DNA from: Magnetospirillum sp.
GTDB taxonomy: Bacteria; Pseudomonadota; Alphaproteobacteria; Rhodospirillales; Magnetospirillaceae
DNA: 9,882 nucleotides
Direction of reading: 5' to 3'
Assembly: GCA_016183945.1 (NCBI GenBank)
Contig: JACPDP010000027.1
Span: 1 to 9,882 of the forward strand
Position numbers and translations under genes: made by a program. The notes under the pieces were generated by a model. It ran no database searches. It was given only the letters and a program-made list of their open reading frames with translations, and was not told where the DNA came from. Below, in pieces: positions 1 to 8,213 of this stretch. Numbering within the stretch: the stretch's first letter is position 1; the number at the start of each line of letters is the position of its first letter.

Positions 1-483
1 CGCGCCGCCCCAGACGCCGATGATGATGAACATCGGGATCAGCACGCCCTCGAAGAAGACGTAGAACAGCACCAGGTCAAGGGCGCAGAACATGCCGATC
101 ATCATGGTTTCGAGGATCAGGAACGAAACCATGTATTCCTTGACCCGCACCGTCACCGAGCCGAACGCCGACAGGATGCACAAGGGCGTCAGGAAGGTGG
201 ACAGCAGCACGAACCACACCGAGACCCCGTCCACCCCCATGGAATAGGAGATGGTGGTGCCGGGGAACCAGGGCGCGACCTCCTTGAGTTGGAAATCGGC
301 CGAGCCCGGGTTGAACCTGGCCAGGATGAACAGCGAGACCACGAAGGTCGCCACCGAGGTCAGCAGGGCCACGTTGCGGGCGTTGCGCGCCACCACCGCG
401 GTCTCGCCGCGAATGGTCAGGATGAACAACGCGCCCAGCAGCGGCAGGAACGTCGTCAGCGAGAGTAGGGGCCAGTCCGTCAT
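1..483 (-). CDS. nuoM: NADH-quinone oxidoreductase subunit M (NuoM), 3' end cut by window edge
   Basis: NuoM is one of the antiporter-like, proton-translocating subunits of the membrane arm of complex I. The first 161 codons are visible; the frame is still open at base 1. The translation starts MTDWPLLSLTTFLPLLGALF and is strongly hydrophobic, with membrane segments near residues 5-22, 38-54, about 90-108 and 115 onward. The segment FFEGVLIPMF near residues 144-153 matches the family's transmembrane-helix-5 motif, whose glutamate is essential for pumping in E. coli NuoM (E144). I chose the ATG at 483 because it follows the nuoL stop by 16 nt and has AAGGA seven bases upstream. The last gene of such operons, nuoN, would be expected to the left, outside the window. 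Identity is clear from sequence and context; only the N-terminal part can be judged. Confidence 0.96.
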   Translation of the reverse strand, partial: MTDWPLLSLTTFLPLLGALFILTIRGETAVVARNARNVALLTSVATFVVSLFILARFNPGSADFQLKEVAPWFPGTTISYSMGVDGVSVWFVLLSTFLTPLCILSAFGSVTVRVKEYMVSFLILETMMIGMFCALDLVLFYVFFEGVLIPMFIIIGVWGGA

Positions 484-490
484 GACGAAG

Positions 491-495
491 TCCTT
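491..495 (-). promoter_or_regulatory. Shine-Dalgarno of nuoM
   Basis: AAGGA on the minus strand, seven bases before the ATG at 483, inside the 16-nt nuoL-nuoM gap. It fixes the nuoM start. Confidence 0.7.
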
Positions 496-499
496 ATCC

Positions 500-2363
500 T
501 CAGCGCGCGGTGAACATGTACCAGGTGACGAACGCCGCCACCCCGATCAGCATGGCGTAGGCGTAGTGGTAGACGTAGCCGCTCTGCAGCCTCGCCACCC
601 TCTTCGCCACCACCCGGGTGGCGGCAGCCACCCCATCCGGCCCGACGCCGTCGATCAGCGCGCCGTCACCGCCCAGCCAGAAGCCGCGGCCCAGCTTGAA
701 GGCGGGGCGCACGAACAGGAAGTCGTACAGCTCGTCGAAATACCACTTGTTCAGCAGGAACAGGTAGACACCGCGGAAGCTGTTGGCCAACGCAACCGGC
801 AGGCCGGGCGCGAAGACGTAGAACAGGTAGGCCAGGGCGATGCCCGAGCCCGCCACGATGGTGGGCAGCAAGGCCACCCAGCCCGGCACGTGGTGGGCGT
901 TCTCCAGGGCGGGATGCGCCGCGGTCACCAGGATCGACTTGCCCCAGAAATGCGCCATGTCATGGCCGACGAACAGGTCGTAGCCGAGGAAGCCGGCAAA
1001 GACCGCCCCCGCCGCCAGCACCAGCAACGGCAGGATCATCACCGCCGGGCTCTCATGGACATGGGCCATGACGTGCTCGTCGGCACGCGGCTTGCCGTGG
1101 AAGGTCAGCAGCAGCAGGCGCCACGAGTAGAAGGCGGTGAGGAACGCCGCGGTCACGCCCAGCCAATAAGCCATCTGGCCGGTGACGGTGTGGGCGCCCC
1201 AGGTGGCTTCCAGGATGGTGTCCTTGGAGTAGTAGCCGGCGAAGAACGGGATGCCGGCCAGCGCCAGCGAGCCGACCCACATCAGCACCCAGGTCACCTT
1301 GATGTGCTTCCACACGCCACCCATGCGGCGGATGTCCTGCTCGTCCGACATGGCGTGGATCACCGAGCCGGCGCCGAGGAACAGCAGCGCCTTGAAGAAG
1401 GCGTGGGTGCCGAGGTGGAAGATGGCGGCCTGATAGGCCGACACGCCGATGGCGAAGAACATGTAGCCGAGCTGCGAGCAGGTGGAATAGGCGATGATGC
1501 GCTTGATGTCGTTCTGCACGCAGCCCACCGTCGCCGCGAAGATGGCGGTGGCGGCGCCGACGATGGTGACCACCGCCAGGGCGGTGTCGGAGAACTCGAA
1601 CACCGGGCTCATGCGGGCCACCATGAACACACCGGCCGTCACCATGGTGGCGGCGTGGATCAGGGCGGAGACCGGAGTCGGACCCTCCATGGCGTCGGGC
1701 AGCCAGGTGTGCAGGCCGAGCTGGGCCGATTTGCCCATGGCGCCGACGAACAGCAGCAGGCAGCAGATGGTGATGGCGTGCCACTCGGTGCCGAAGAACA
1801 CCACCGTGGCCGCCGCCTTGTCCGGCGTGGCGGCGAAGATGGCGTCCAGGTTGACCGTGTCGAACAGGAAATAGATGCCGAAGATGCCCAGGGCGAAGCC
1901 GAAGTCGCCGACCCGGTTGACCACGAACGCCTTGATGGCGGCGGCGCAGGCCGAGGGCTTCTCGTACCAGAAGCCGATCAGCAGGTACGAGGCGACGCCG
2001 ACGCCCTCCCAGCCGAAGAACATCTGCACCAGATTGTCGGCGGTCACCAGCATCAGCATGGCGAAGGTGAACAGCGACAGATAGCTCATGAAGCGCGGGA
2101 TGGCGGGGTCGTGGCTCATGTATCCGACCGAGTACACATGCACCATGAACGACACCCAGGTGACCACCACCAGCATCACCGCGGTCAGCGTGTCGACCTT
2201 CAAGGCCCAGCTGACATCCACCGTGCCGGACTGGATCCAGTGCAGCAGCGGGATGGTCACGACATTGCCGTCGATGGCCACGTCCTTGAAGATCAGGGCG
2301 GCGCAGGCGGCCGAGATGGATCGAGCCCAGCAGCGGCAGGAAGACGCATGCGATGTAGATCAT
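500..2363 (-). CDS. nuoL: NADH-quinone oxidoreductase subunit L (NuoL), frame-disrupted near the 5' end
   Basis: NuoL is the distal antiporter-like proton pump of the complex I membrane arm. The main frame is open for 593 codons from a GTG at 2281 to the TGA at 500. It carries the family signatures (numbered from that GTG): FFGWEGVG at 88-95 with the essential TM5 glutamate (E92); MGKSAQLGLHTWLPDAMEG at 182-200 with the TM7 lysine (K184); KRIIAYSTCSQLGYM at 260-274; and GIPFFAGYYSKD at 343-354. It also has the C-terminal lateral-helix region and final membrane anchor. The natural start is the ATG at 2363: it follows nuoK by 6 nt, has AAAGGG nine bases upstream, and encodes MIYIACVFLPLLGSI, a normal NuoL N-terminus. 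That ATG is in another frame (82 nt from the GTG, remainder 1 on division by 3). Compared with E. coli NuoL (613 aa), about 26 residues are missing between LLGSI and SAACAALIFKD, pointing to a deletion near 2315-2322. Read from its ATG, the frame gives a 436-aa non-NuoL product ending near 1053. The gene is either a pseudogene or affected by a sequence error. Confidence 0.93.
2315..2322 (-). other. Probable deletion/frameshift junction in nuoL
   Basis: The coding frame of nuoL switches here. Upstream, the frame from the ATG at 2363 reads a proper NuoL start up to LLGSI. Downstream, the NuoL-like frame resumes as SAACAALIFKD. Minus-strand sequence at the join is CTCGATCCATCTCGG; the ATC before and after it is a possible 3-nt microhomology. 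A loss of about 77 nt (any length leaving remainder 2 on division by 3) would explain both the missing residues and the frame change. The exact length is inferred. Confidence 0.65.
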
Positions 2364-2369
2364 GCCCGA

Positions 2370-2681
2370 TCACCCTTTGAGCTGGCTGATTTCCTCGACC
2401 GCGATGGTGCCGCGGTTGCGGAAGAAGACGACGACGATGGCCAGACCGATGGCCGCTTCCGCCGCTGCCACCGTCAGGATGAACATGGCGAAAACCTGGC
2501 CGACCAGGTCGTTGAGGAAGGACGAGAACGCCACCATGTTGAGGTTGACGGCCAGCAGCATCAGCTCGATGGACATCATGATGATGATGACGTTCTTGCG
2601 GTTGAGGAAGATGCCCATCACGCCCAGCGTGAACAGGACCGCCGCCACCGTCAGGTAGTGGGAGAGACCGATTTCGAACAT
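2370..2681 (-). CDS. nuoK: NADH-quinone oxidoreductase subunit K (NuoK)
   Basis: NuoK is a small membrane subunit of complex I (MrpC-like) that contributes to the proton path between the quinone module and NuoN. The product has 103 aa, against a usual length of about 100-102. It has three membrane helices, at about 6-24, 29-50 and 61-86. The two conserved in-membrane glutamates are present: E39 in the [14 protein letters not shown] motif and E75 in [14 protein letters not shown]; these correspond to E36 and E72 in E. coli. The start ATG shares its A with the nuoJ stop (TGATG), so translation is probably coupled to nuoJ. The next gene, nuoL, begins 6 nt after the stop. The ATC/ATG-rich stretch around 2575-2590 codes for the conserved [10 protein letters not shown] motif. 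Confidence 0.97.
   Translation of the reverse strand: MFEIGLSHYLTVAAVLFTLGVMGIFLNRKNVIIIMMSIELMLLAVNLNMVAFSSFLNDLVGQVFAMFILTVAAAEAAIGLAIVVVFFRNRGTIAVEEISQLKG
2373..2378 (-). promoter_or_regulatory. Shine-Dalgarno of nuoL
   Basis: AAAGGG on the minus strand, within the last codons of nuoK and nine bases before the ATG at 2363. It supports that ATG, rather than the GTG at 2281, as the original nuoL start. This is what makes the downstream frame change significant. Confidence 0.65.
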
Positions 2682-3292
2682 CAGATGCCTCCCCCGCTCT
2701 GGACCTTGCGGATTTCAAGGGTGTCCTCGACCCGGCGGTCAACCTGGCGCGAGATCTTCTGCTTGCGCACGCCGGTCCGGGTGCGCAGCGTCAGCAGGAT
2801 GGTGCCCACCATCGCCACCAGCAGGATCAGGCCGGACGCCTGGAACAGGTAGACGTAGTTGGTGTAGAGCAGCTTGCCCAAAGCCAGCGTGTTGCTGACC
2901 TTGTCGACCGGCGGAATGGGTGCCTGCACCAGCGCCTCGACGTCGGGGGCGAAGGCCCAGCCGCCGAACATCATCGCCAGTTCGGCCAGCAGCACGAGGC
3001 CGACCAGCGCCCCGGTGGGCAGGTATTGCAGGAAGCCTTCCTTCATCTCGACCACGTTGATGTCGAGCATCATCACCACGAACAGGAACAGCACCGCCAC
3101 CGCGCCGACATAGACCACCACCAGGACCATGGCGAGGAATTCGGCGCCCAGCAGCAGGAACAGGCCGGCGGCGTTGAAGAAGGCAAGGATCAGGAACAGC
3201 ACCGCGTGCACCGGGTTCTTGGCCGCAATGACCATGACCCCGGCAGCCGTCAGGATGCCGGCAAACATGTAGAAGACGAGAGCCGTGAACAT
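2681..3292 (-). CDS. nuoJ: NADH-quinone oxidoreductase subunit J (NuoJ)
   Basis: NuoJ is a membrane subunit of complex I (ND6 homologue) next to NuoK and NuoH, at the proximal end of the proton channel. The product has 203 aa, within the alphaproteobacterial range. It has five predicted membrane helices: about 2-22, 28-48, 54-76, 93-110 and 148-170. The third holds the conserved [18 protein letters not shown] segment (60-77); its tyrosine (Y61, equivalent to Y59 in E. coli) lies by the pi-bulge that moves during turnover. A charged cytoplasmic tail (about 170-203, many Arg/Lys) ends in SGGGI. The ATG at 3292 has GAGGGG seven bases upstream and lies 13 nt after the nuoI stop. The stop codon overlaps the nuoK start by one base. 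Confidence 0.97.
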   Translation of the reverse strand: MFTALVFYMFAGILTAAGVMVIAAKNPVHAVLFLILAFFNAAGLFLLLGAEFLAMVLVVVYVGAVAVLFLFVVMMLDINVVEMKEGFLQYLPTGALVGLVLLAELAMMFGGWAFAPDVEALVQAPIPPVDKVSNTLALGKLLYTNYVYLFQASGLILLVAMVGTILLTLRTRTGVRKQKISRQVDRRVEDTLEIRKVQSGGGI

Positions 3293-3299
3293 GCCCGTT

Positions 3300-3305
3300 C
3301 CCCTC
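3300..3305 (-). promoter_or_regulatory. Shine-Dalgarno of nuoJ
   Basis: GAGGGG on the minus strand in the 13-nt nuoI-nuoJ gap, seven bases before the ATG at 3292. Confidence 0.6.
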
Positions 3306-3794
3306 TCACCGGTAGGGCGCGTCAGCGGCGATGCGGAAGGCCAGCTCGGCCTCCCAGCGGTCGCCGTTGGCGAGCAGTTTCTGCTTGTTGTACATCAGCT
3401 CCGCCCGGGTCTCGGTGGAGAACTCGAAGTTCGGACCCTCGACGATGGCGTCCACCGGGCAGGCCTCCTGGCACAGGCCGCAGTAGATGCACTTGGTCAT
3501 GTCGAGGTCGTAGCGCCGCGCCCGGCGGGACCCGTCGTCACGCGGCTCGGCCTCGATGGTGATGGCCTGGGCCGGGCAGATGGCCTCGCACAGCTTGCAG
3601 GCGATGCAGCGCTCCTCGCCGCTGGCGTAGCGGCGCAGGGCGTGCTCGCCGCGGAAACGGGGCGACAGCGGCCCTTTTTCGTAGGGGTAGTTGATGGTGA
3701 CCTTCGGCTTGAACATGTAGCCAAGCGTCACCCACAGCCCCTGAGCCAGTTCGGTCAGAAGGAAGGCGCGTGCGGTACGGTCGAGGAACGACAT
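3306..3794 (-). CDS. nuoI: NADH-quinone oxidoreductase subunit I (NuoI), 2x[4Fe-4S] ferredoxin-like
   Basis: NuoI (TYKY/NDUFS8 homologue) carries clusters N6a and N6b, which pass electrons from the NuoG side to N2 and the quinone site. The product has 162 aa, the usual length. Two ferredoxin motifs are intact: [12 protein letters not shown] with C63, C66, C69, C73, and [12 protein letters not shown] with C102, C105, C108, C112. The N-terminal part ([18 protein letters not shown]) is the amphipathic helix that lies along the membrane arm. Start choice: two in-frame ATGs lie close together, at 3800 (MAMSF) and 3794 (MSFLD). AGGGAG at 3804-3809 is three bases from the first and nine from the second, and family members begin like the second, so I prefer 3794. 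The frame is open further upstream, but only inside nuoH. It lies 13 nt after nuoH. Confidence 0.97.
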   Translation of the reverse strand: MSFLDRTARAFLLTELAQGLWVTLGYMFKPKVTINYPYEKGPLSPRFRGEHALRRYASGEERCIACKLCEAICPAQAITIEAEPRDDGSRRARRYDLDMTKCIYCGLCQEACPVDAIVEGPNFEFSTETRAELMYNKQKLLANGDRWEAELAFRIAADAPYR

Positions 3795-3803
3795 TGCCAT
3801 CGG

Positions 3804-3809
3804 CTCCCT
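3804..3809 (-). promoter_or_regulatory. Shine-Dalgarno deciding the nuoI start
   Basis: AGGGAG on the minus strand overlaps the nuoH stop codon. Its spacing (9 nt to the ATG at 3794, 3 nt to the ATG at 3800) favours the shorter start. Confidence 0.55.
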
Positions 3810-4833
3810 ATCCCTGGTTCGGCAGCAGGCCGAAGCCGACCAGCACACCAGCGGTCAGCACCAGCCAGCCCAGCGACAACGGCAGGAACACCTTCCAACC
3901 CAGACGCATCAGCTGATCGTAGCGGTAGCGCGGGAAGGTGGCGCGGACCCACAGGAAGATGAAAAGGACAAATGCGATCTTGGCGGCGAACCACACGATG
4001 CCGGGGAGCGGCAGCCAGGCCAGGAACGGTGGCGCCAGCCAGCCGCCGAGGAACAGGATGGCGGTGGTGGCGCTCATCAGGATCATGTTGGCGTATTCGC
4101 CGAGGAAGAACAGGGCGAAGGTCATCGCCGAGTACTCGACGTTGTAGCCCGCCACCAGTTCCGCCTCGGCCTCGGGCAGGTCGAACGGCGAACGGTTGGT
4201 CTCGGCCAGGCCGGAGATCAGGAACACCAGGAACATCGGGAAATGCGGCACGATGTACCACAGCTTGGTCTGCGAGGTGACCACGTCCGACAGGTTGAGC
4301 GACCCCGCCGTCAGCAGCACCGAGATCATCACGAAGCCGATGGAGACCTCGTAGGACACCATCTGCGCCGCCGAGCGCAAGCCGCCCAGGAAAGCGTATT
4401 TCGAGTTCGACGCCCAGCCGGCCATGATGATGCCGTAGACGCCCAGGGAGGAGATGGCGAACAGGTAGAGCACGCCGACATTGATGTCGGCCACCACCCA
4501 GCCCCGATCGAACGGCACCACAGCCCACGCCACCAGCGACAAGAAGAAGGTGAGCATCGGCGCACCGATGAACACCACCCGGCTCGCCCCGGTGGGGATG
4601 ATGGTCTCCTTGAGGAACAGCTTCAGGCCGTCGCAGATGGGCTGAAGCAGGCCGAAGGGGCCGACCACGTTGGGCCCCTTGCGCATCTGCATGGCGCCGA
4701 TGACCTTGCGCTCGGCATAGGTCAGGTAGGCCACCGCCAGAAGCAAGGGCACGATGATGACGACGATCTGCAGGACGATGACCAGCAGGCGCCAGATCAA
4801 GGGCGGCAACAGCCCGGAGAGAAGGTCAACCAT
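3808..4833 (-). CDS. nuoH: NADH-quinone oxidoreductase subunit H (NuoH)
   Basis: NuoH (ND1 homologue) anchors the hydrophilic arm to the membrane arm, and its cytoplasmic loops form the mouth of the quinone channel. The product has 341 aa, typical for alphaproteobacteria, with about eight membrane helices. The conserved loops are readable: [16 protein letters not shown] at 40-55, SYEVSIG at 160-166, [20 protein letters not shown] at 211-230 with the acidic cluster of the quinone entry (E loop), and [13 protein letters not shown] at 297-309. I chose the ATG at 4833 ([12 protein letters not shown]) because homologues begin there; a longer open frame to 4875 lies inside nuoG. The start overlaps the nuoG stop by 8 nt, suggesting coupled translation. 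The stop is a TAG at 3808, one of the few in this operon that is not TGA. Confidence 0.97.
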   Translation of the reverse strand: MVDLLSGLLPPLIWRLLVIVLQIVVIIVPLLLAVAYLTYAERKVIGAMQMRKGPNVVGPFGLLQPICDGLKLFLKETIIPTGASRVVFIGAPMLTFFLSLVAWAVVPFDRGWVVADINVGVLYLFAISSLGVYGIIMAGWASNSKYAFLGGLRSAAQMVSYEVSIGFVMISVLLTAGSLNLSDVVTSQTKLWYIVPHFPMFLVFLISGLAETNRSPFDLPEAEAELVAGYNVEYSAMTFALFFLGEYANMILMSATTAILFLGGWLAPPFLAWLPLPGIVWFAAKIAFVLFIFLWVRATFPRYRYDQLMRLGWKVFLPLSLGWLVLTAGVLVGFGLLPNQG

Positions 4834-6913
4834 GGGTCCCCGTCTTCTTGTGGTTGCAGCCACAGCCGCCGCCAAAGGCCTTGGTGCATTCCGCCATGGT
4901 CTTGGACGCCCTGCTGATCGGGTCGGTCATGTAGAAATTGTCGATGGGCGCGACGAACGCCGCATCCGCCAAGGCAGCGTCGGGCAGCGCGCCCTCAGTG
5001 CCGAACTTGCCCCAGACGGCCGGAACCACCTGGTCGGGCTTGCCGAACACCGGGTTGACGGCAGTCATGCGCTCGCGAAGGCCCTTCAGCGAGTCGTAAG
5101 GCAGCGGCTTGGCCAGGGCATCGGACAGGGCGCGCACGACGCGCCAGTCCTCCTTGGCCTCGCCGGGCGGAAACACCGCCAGGCGGGTGCGCTGGACGCG
5201 CCCCTCGGTGTTCACATAGGTCGCCGACTTCTCGGTATAGGCGGCGCCCGGCAGAACCACATCGGCGCGATGGGCACCGGCGTCGCCGTGGCTGCCGAGA
5301 TAGACCACGAAGGCCTTGCCCAGGCCCTTCATGTCGACCTCGTCGGCCCCCAGCAGGAACACCACCTCCACCTCGCCCTTGCCGGCGCCGTCGATGATGC
5401 CGGCTGTGTCGCGGCCGCCCTGCCCCGGCACGAAGCCGAGGTCGAGGCCGCCGACGCGCGCCGCTGCGGTGTGCAGCACGTTGAAGCCGTTCCAGCCGTC
5501 CTTGACCATGCCGGTGGCCTCGGCCAGCTTGCGGGCCAGCGCCAGCACGGCGGCGCCGTCCTCGCGGGCCAGCGCGCCCTGGCCGATGATCAGCATGGGC
5601 TTGGCGGCGGCCTTCAGCACCGCGAAGAACGGGTGCCTGCCCTCGGCGATCTCCCTCAGCACGGCCGGGCTGTCGCCCAGCCACTCGTGCCGGAAGGTGA
5701 GGTCGGCCTTGGGACCGACGGCGGCGGCCTTGAAGCCGCCCTTCATCCAGCGCTTGCGGATGCGGGCGTTGAGAACCGGCGCTTCCTTACGCGGATTGGA
5801 GCCGATCACCAGCAGGGCGTCGGCTTGTTCGATGCCGGCGATGGTGGTGTTGAACAGGTAGGACGAGCGCACCGCGGCGTCGAGCCTGGCGCCGTCCTGG
5901 CGGCAATCCAGGCTGACGGCACCCAGGCCGGCCAGCAGGTCCTTCATGGCCATCATGGCCTCGGCGTCGGCCTGATCGCCGGCAATGGCGGCGATCTCGC
6001 CCTTGGCCTTCTTCAGCCGGGCGGCGATGGCGGCAAGCGCCTCGGGCCAGGTGACGGGAGCCAGGCGGCCATCCTTGCCGCGCAGATAGGGACGGTCGAG
6101 GCGCTGGCGCTTGAGGCCGTCGCAGGCGAAGCGCGAACGGTCGCCCAGCCATTCCTCGTTGACGTCGTCATTGACGCGCGGCAGCACGCGGATGACCTCG
6201 TGGCCGCGGGTATCGATCCGAATAGCGGCGCCGACCGCGTCCATGGCGTCCACCGACTCGGTCTTCTTCAGCTCCCAGGCGCGGTAGGTATAGGCCGCCG
6301 GTTTGTTGGTCAGCGCCCCCACCGGGCAGAGGTCGATGATGTTGCCCGACAGCTCGGACGACACCACCGCACCGACGTATTTGGTGATCTCCAGGTGCTC
6401 GGCGCGGCCGAGGCCGCCCAGCACCGGGGTGCCGGCGATCTCGGAGACGAAGCGGATGCAGCGGGTGCACTGGATGCAGCGGGTCATCCAGGTCTGCACC
6501 AGCGGGCCGTAGTCCTTGTCCTCGACGGCGCGCTTCTCTTCCTTGTAGCGGCCACGGTCGCCGCCGTAGGCCATGGCCTGATCCTGCAGGTCGCACTCGC
6601 CGCCCTGGTCGCAGATGGGGCAGTCGAGCGGATGGTTGATCAGCAGGAACTCCATGACGCCCTGGCGCGCCTTGCGCACCGTGGGGGTGTCGGTGTGCAC
6701 CACCATCCCCTCCCCCACCGGCTGGGCGCAGGAGGCCACCGGCTTGGGCATCTTCTCCACTTCCACCAGGCACATGCGGCAGTTGCCGGCAATGGCCAGG
6801 CGCTCGTGGTAGCAGAAGCGCGGCACCTCGATCCCCAGCAGCTCGGCCGCCTGGATGATGGTGGTGCCGTTCTCGACTTCGATTTCCCTGCCGTCGATGG
6901 TCAGCTTGGGCAT
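4826..6913 (-). CDS. nuoG: NADH-quinone oxidoreductase subunit G (NuoG)
   Basis: NuoG (75-kDa/NDUFS1 homologue) is the large iron-sulfur subunit of the NADH-dehydrogenase module. The product has 695 aa, about the alphaproteobacterial/mitochondrial length (E. coli NuoG: 908). Domains: a 2Fe-2S ferredoxin fold at about 1-78 with N1b ligands C34, C45, C48, C62; the His-Cys domain with N5 ligands H94, C98, C101, C107 ([14 protein letters not shown]); N4 ligands C146, C149, C152 and C196 (DLCPVGAL); then a molybdopterin-oxidoreductase-like domain with no cofactor signature. The Cys set for the extra N7 cluster is absent. The tail is odd: after the normal ending [13 protein letters not shown] it continues with [15 protein letters not shown] (C676, C684, C686, H688). 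I chose the ATG at 6913 ([16 protein letters not shown]), 10 nt after nuoF; the longer open frame extends only into nuoF. The stop overlaps nuoH by 8 nt. Confidence 0.97.
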   Translation of the reverse strand: MPKLTIDGREIEVENGTTIIQAAELLGIEVPRFCYHERLAIAGNCRMCLVEVEKMPKPVASCAQPVGEGMVVHTDTPTVRKARQGVMEFLLINHPLDCPICDQGGECDLQDQAMAYGGDRGRYKEEKRAVEDKDYGPLVQTWMTRCIQCTRCIRFVSEIAGTPVLGGLGRAEHLEITKYVGAVVSSELSGNIIDLCPVGALTNKPAAYTYRAWELKKTESVDAMDAVGAAIRIDTRGHEVIRVLPRVNDDVNEEWLGDRSRFACDGLKRQRLDRPYLRGKDGRLAPVTWPEALAAIAARLKKAKGEIAAIAGDQADAEAMMAMKDLLAGLGAVSLDCRQDGARLDAAVRSSYLFNTTIAGIEQADALLVIGSNPRKEAPVLNARIRKRWMKGGFKAAAVGPKADLTFRHEWLGDSPAVLREIAEGRHPFFAVLKAAAKPMLIIGQGALAREDGAAVLALARKLAEATGMVKDGWNGFNVLHTAAARVGGLDLGFVPGQGGRDTAGIIDGAGKGEVEVVFLLGADEVDMKGLGKAFVVYLGSHGDAGAHRADVVLPGAAYTEKSATYVNTEGRVQRTRLAVFPPGEAKEDWRVVRALSDALAKPLPYDSLKGLRERMTAVNPVFGKPDQVVPAVWGKFGTEGALPDAALADAAFVAPIDNFYMTDPISRASKTMAECTKAFGGGCGCNHKKTGTHG

Positions 6914-6923
6914 TGTTCGTCTC

Positions 6924-8213
6924 TCACTCGGCTGCCGCGCGGGACTTGGCGTGGAACTCGTTGATGCGCCGCTCCATCTCCGGACGGAAGGTGCGGATGA
7001 GGCCCTGGATCGGCCACGCGGCGGCGTCGCCCAGGGCACAGATGGTGTGGCCCTCGACCTGACGGGTGACCTGCTCCAGGAGGTCGATCTCGGAGATGTC
7101 GGCATTGCCGGTGACCATGCGCTCCATCATCCGCCACATCCAGCCGGTGCCCTCGCGGCATGGCGTGCACTGGCCGCAGCTCTCGTGCATGTAGAAGCGG
7201 CTGAGACGGGCGATGCCCTTGACCACGTCGGTGGACTTGTCCATGACGATGACCGCCGCGGTGCCGAGGCCGGAACGGGCCTCGCGCAAGGAATCGAAGT
7301 CCATCAGCACGGTGTCGCACACCGACTTGGGCAGCATGTGGGTCGACGAGCCGCCGGGGATGACCGCCAGCAGGTTGTCCCAGCCGCCCCGCACGCCGCC
7401 GGCATGCTTGTCGATGAGCTCCCGCATGGAGATGCCCATCTCTTCCTCGACATTGCACGGCTTGTTGACGTGCCCGGAGATGCAGAACACCTTGGTGCCC
7501 GAGTTCTTCGGCCGGCCCAATCCCGCGAACCAGGCGGCGCCGCGACGCAGGATGGCGGGCGCCACCGCGATGGATTCCACGTTGTTGACCGTGGTCGGGC
7601 AGCCATAGAGGCCGACACCGGCCGGGAACGGCGGCTTCAGGCGCGGCTGGCCCTTCTTGCCCTCCAGGCTCTCGATCAGCGCCGATTCCTCGCCGCAGAT
7701 ATAGGCGCCGGCGCCGCGATGGACGTAGAGGTCGAAGTTCCAGCCCGAGCCGCAGGCGTTCTTGCCGATCAATCCGGCGGCATAGGCCTCGTCGATGGCG
7801 ATTTGCAGGCTCTCGGCCTCGCGGATGAACTCGCCGCGGATATAGATGTAGGAGGCGTGCGCCCCGATGGCGAAGGAGGCGATCAGGGCGCCCTCGACCA
7901 GCTTATGCGGGTCGAAGCGCATGATCTCGCGATCCTTGCAGGTGCCCGGCTCGCCCTCGTCGGCGTTGATCACCAGGAAGTGCGGACGCGGCCCCTCGAC
8001 TTTCGGCATGAACGACCACTTGACCCCGGTGGGGAAGCCGGCGCCGCCACGGCCGCGCAGGCCGGAGTTCTTCATCTCCTCGACGATCCAGTCGCGCCCC
8101 TTGGCGAGGATCTCCTTGGTGCCGTCCCAGTCGCCGCGCGACTGCGCGCCCTTGAGGTGCCAGTCGTGGAAGCCGTAGAGGTTGGTGAAGATTCTATCCT
8201 GGTCGCGCAGCAT
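6924..8213 (-). CDS. nuoF: NADH-quinone oxidoreductase subunit F (NuoF), NADH- and FMN-binding
   Basis: NuoF (51-kDa/NDUFV1 homologue) oxidises NADH at FMN and hands electrons to cluster N3. The product has 429 aa, the usual length. The FMN/NADH-binding fold shows [13 protein letters not shown] at 51-63, NADEGEPGT at 83-91 and the glycine-rich [19 protein letters not shown] at 168-186. N3 ligands are C346, C349 and C352 (SCGQCTPC) and C392 ([11 protein letters not shown]). The ATG at 8213 ([14 protein letters not shown]) matches homologue starts and shares one base with the nuoE stop (TGATG). AAAGG lies four bases upstream, next to a run of eight G. The nuoF frame is open upstream through the end of nuoE with no intervening stop, so a -1 shift at the G run would give a NuoE-NuoF fusion. 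The downstream neighbour nuoG starts 10 nt after the stop. Confidence 0.97.
   Translation of the reverse strand: MLRDQDRIFTNLYGFHDWHLKGAQSRGDWDGTKEILAKGRDWIVEEMKNSGLRGRGGAGFPTGVKWSFMPKVEGPRPHFLVINADEGEPGTCKDREIMRFDPHKLVEGALIASFAIGAHASYIYIRGEFIREAESLQIAIDEAYAAGLIGKNACGSGWNFDLYVHRGAGAYICGEESALIESLEGKKGQPRLKPPFPAGVGLYGCPTTVNNVESIAVAPAILRRGAAWFAGLGRPKNSGTKVFCISGHVNKPCNVEEEMGISMRELIDKHAGGVRGGWDNLLAVIPGGSSTHMLPKSVCDTVLMDFDSLREARSGLGTAAVIVMDKSTDVVKGIARLSRFYMHESCGQCTPCREGTGWMWRMMERMVTGNADISEIDLLEQVTRQVEGHTICALGDAAAWPIQGLIRTFRPEMERRINEFHAKSRAAAE

Noticed and set aside
1053..2363. 436-codon minus-strand frame starting at the real nuoL ATG
   Set aside because: Only its first ~15 residues resemble NuoL; the rest is an Arg/His/Gly-rich out-of-frame reading of nuoL. 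It shows the effect of the frame break and is not a separate gene.
251..2380. 709-codon open frame on the plus strand opposite nuoL
   Set aside because: Its translation is rich in His, Gln, Gly, Arg and Asp with no domain signature. It is the mirror of nuoL codons in G+C-rich DNA, where few stops arise on the opposite strand.
2575..2590. ATG/ATC trinucleotide run that looks like a microsatellite
   Set aside because: On the minus strand it encodes the conserved NuoK motif [10 protein letters not shown], so the repetition follows from protein sequence.
4754..6964. 736-codon open frame on the plus strand opposite nuoG
   Set aside because: Same reasoning: low-complexity Gly/Ala/His/Gln composition, no recognisable motif, and it lies fully antisense to an intact, clearly identified gene.
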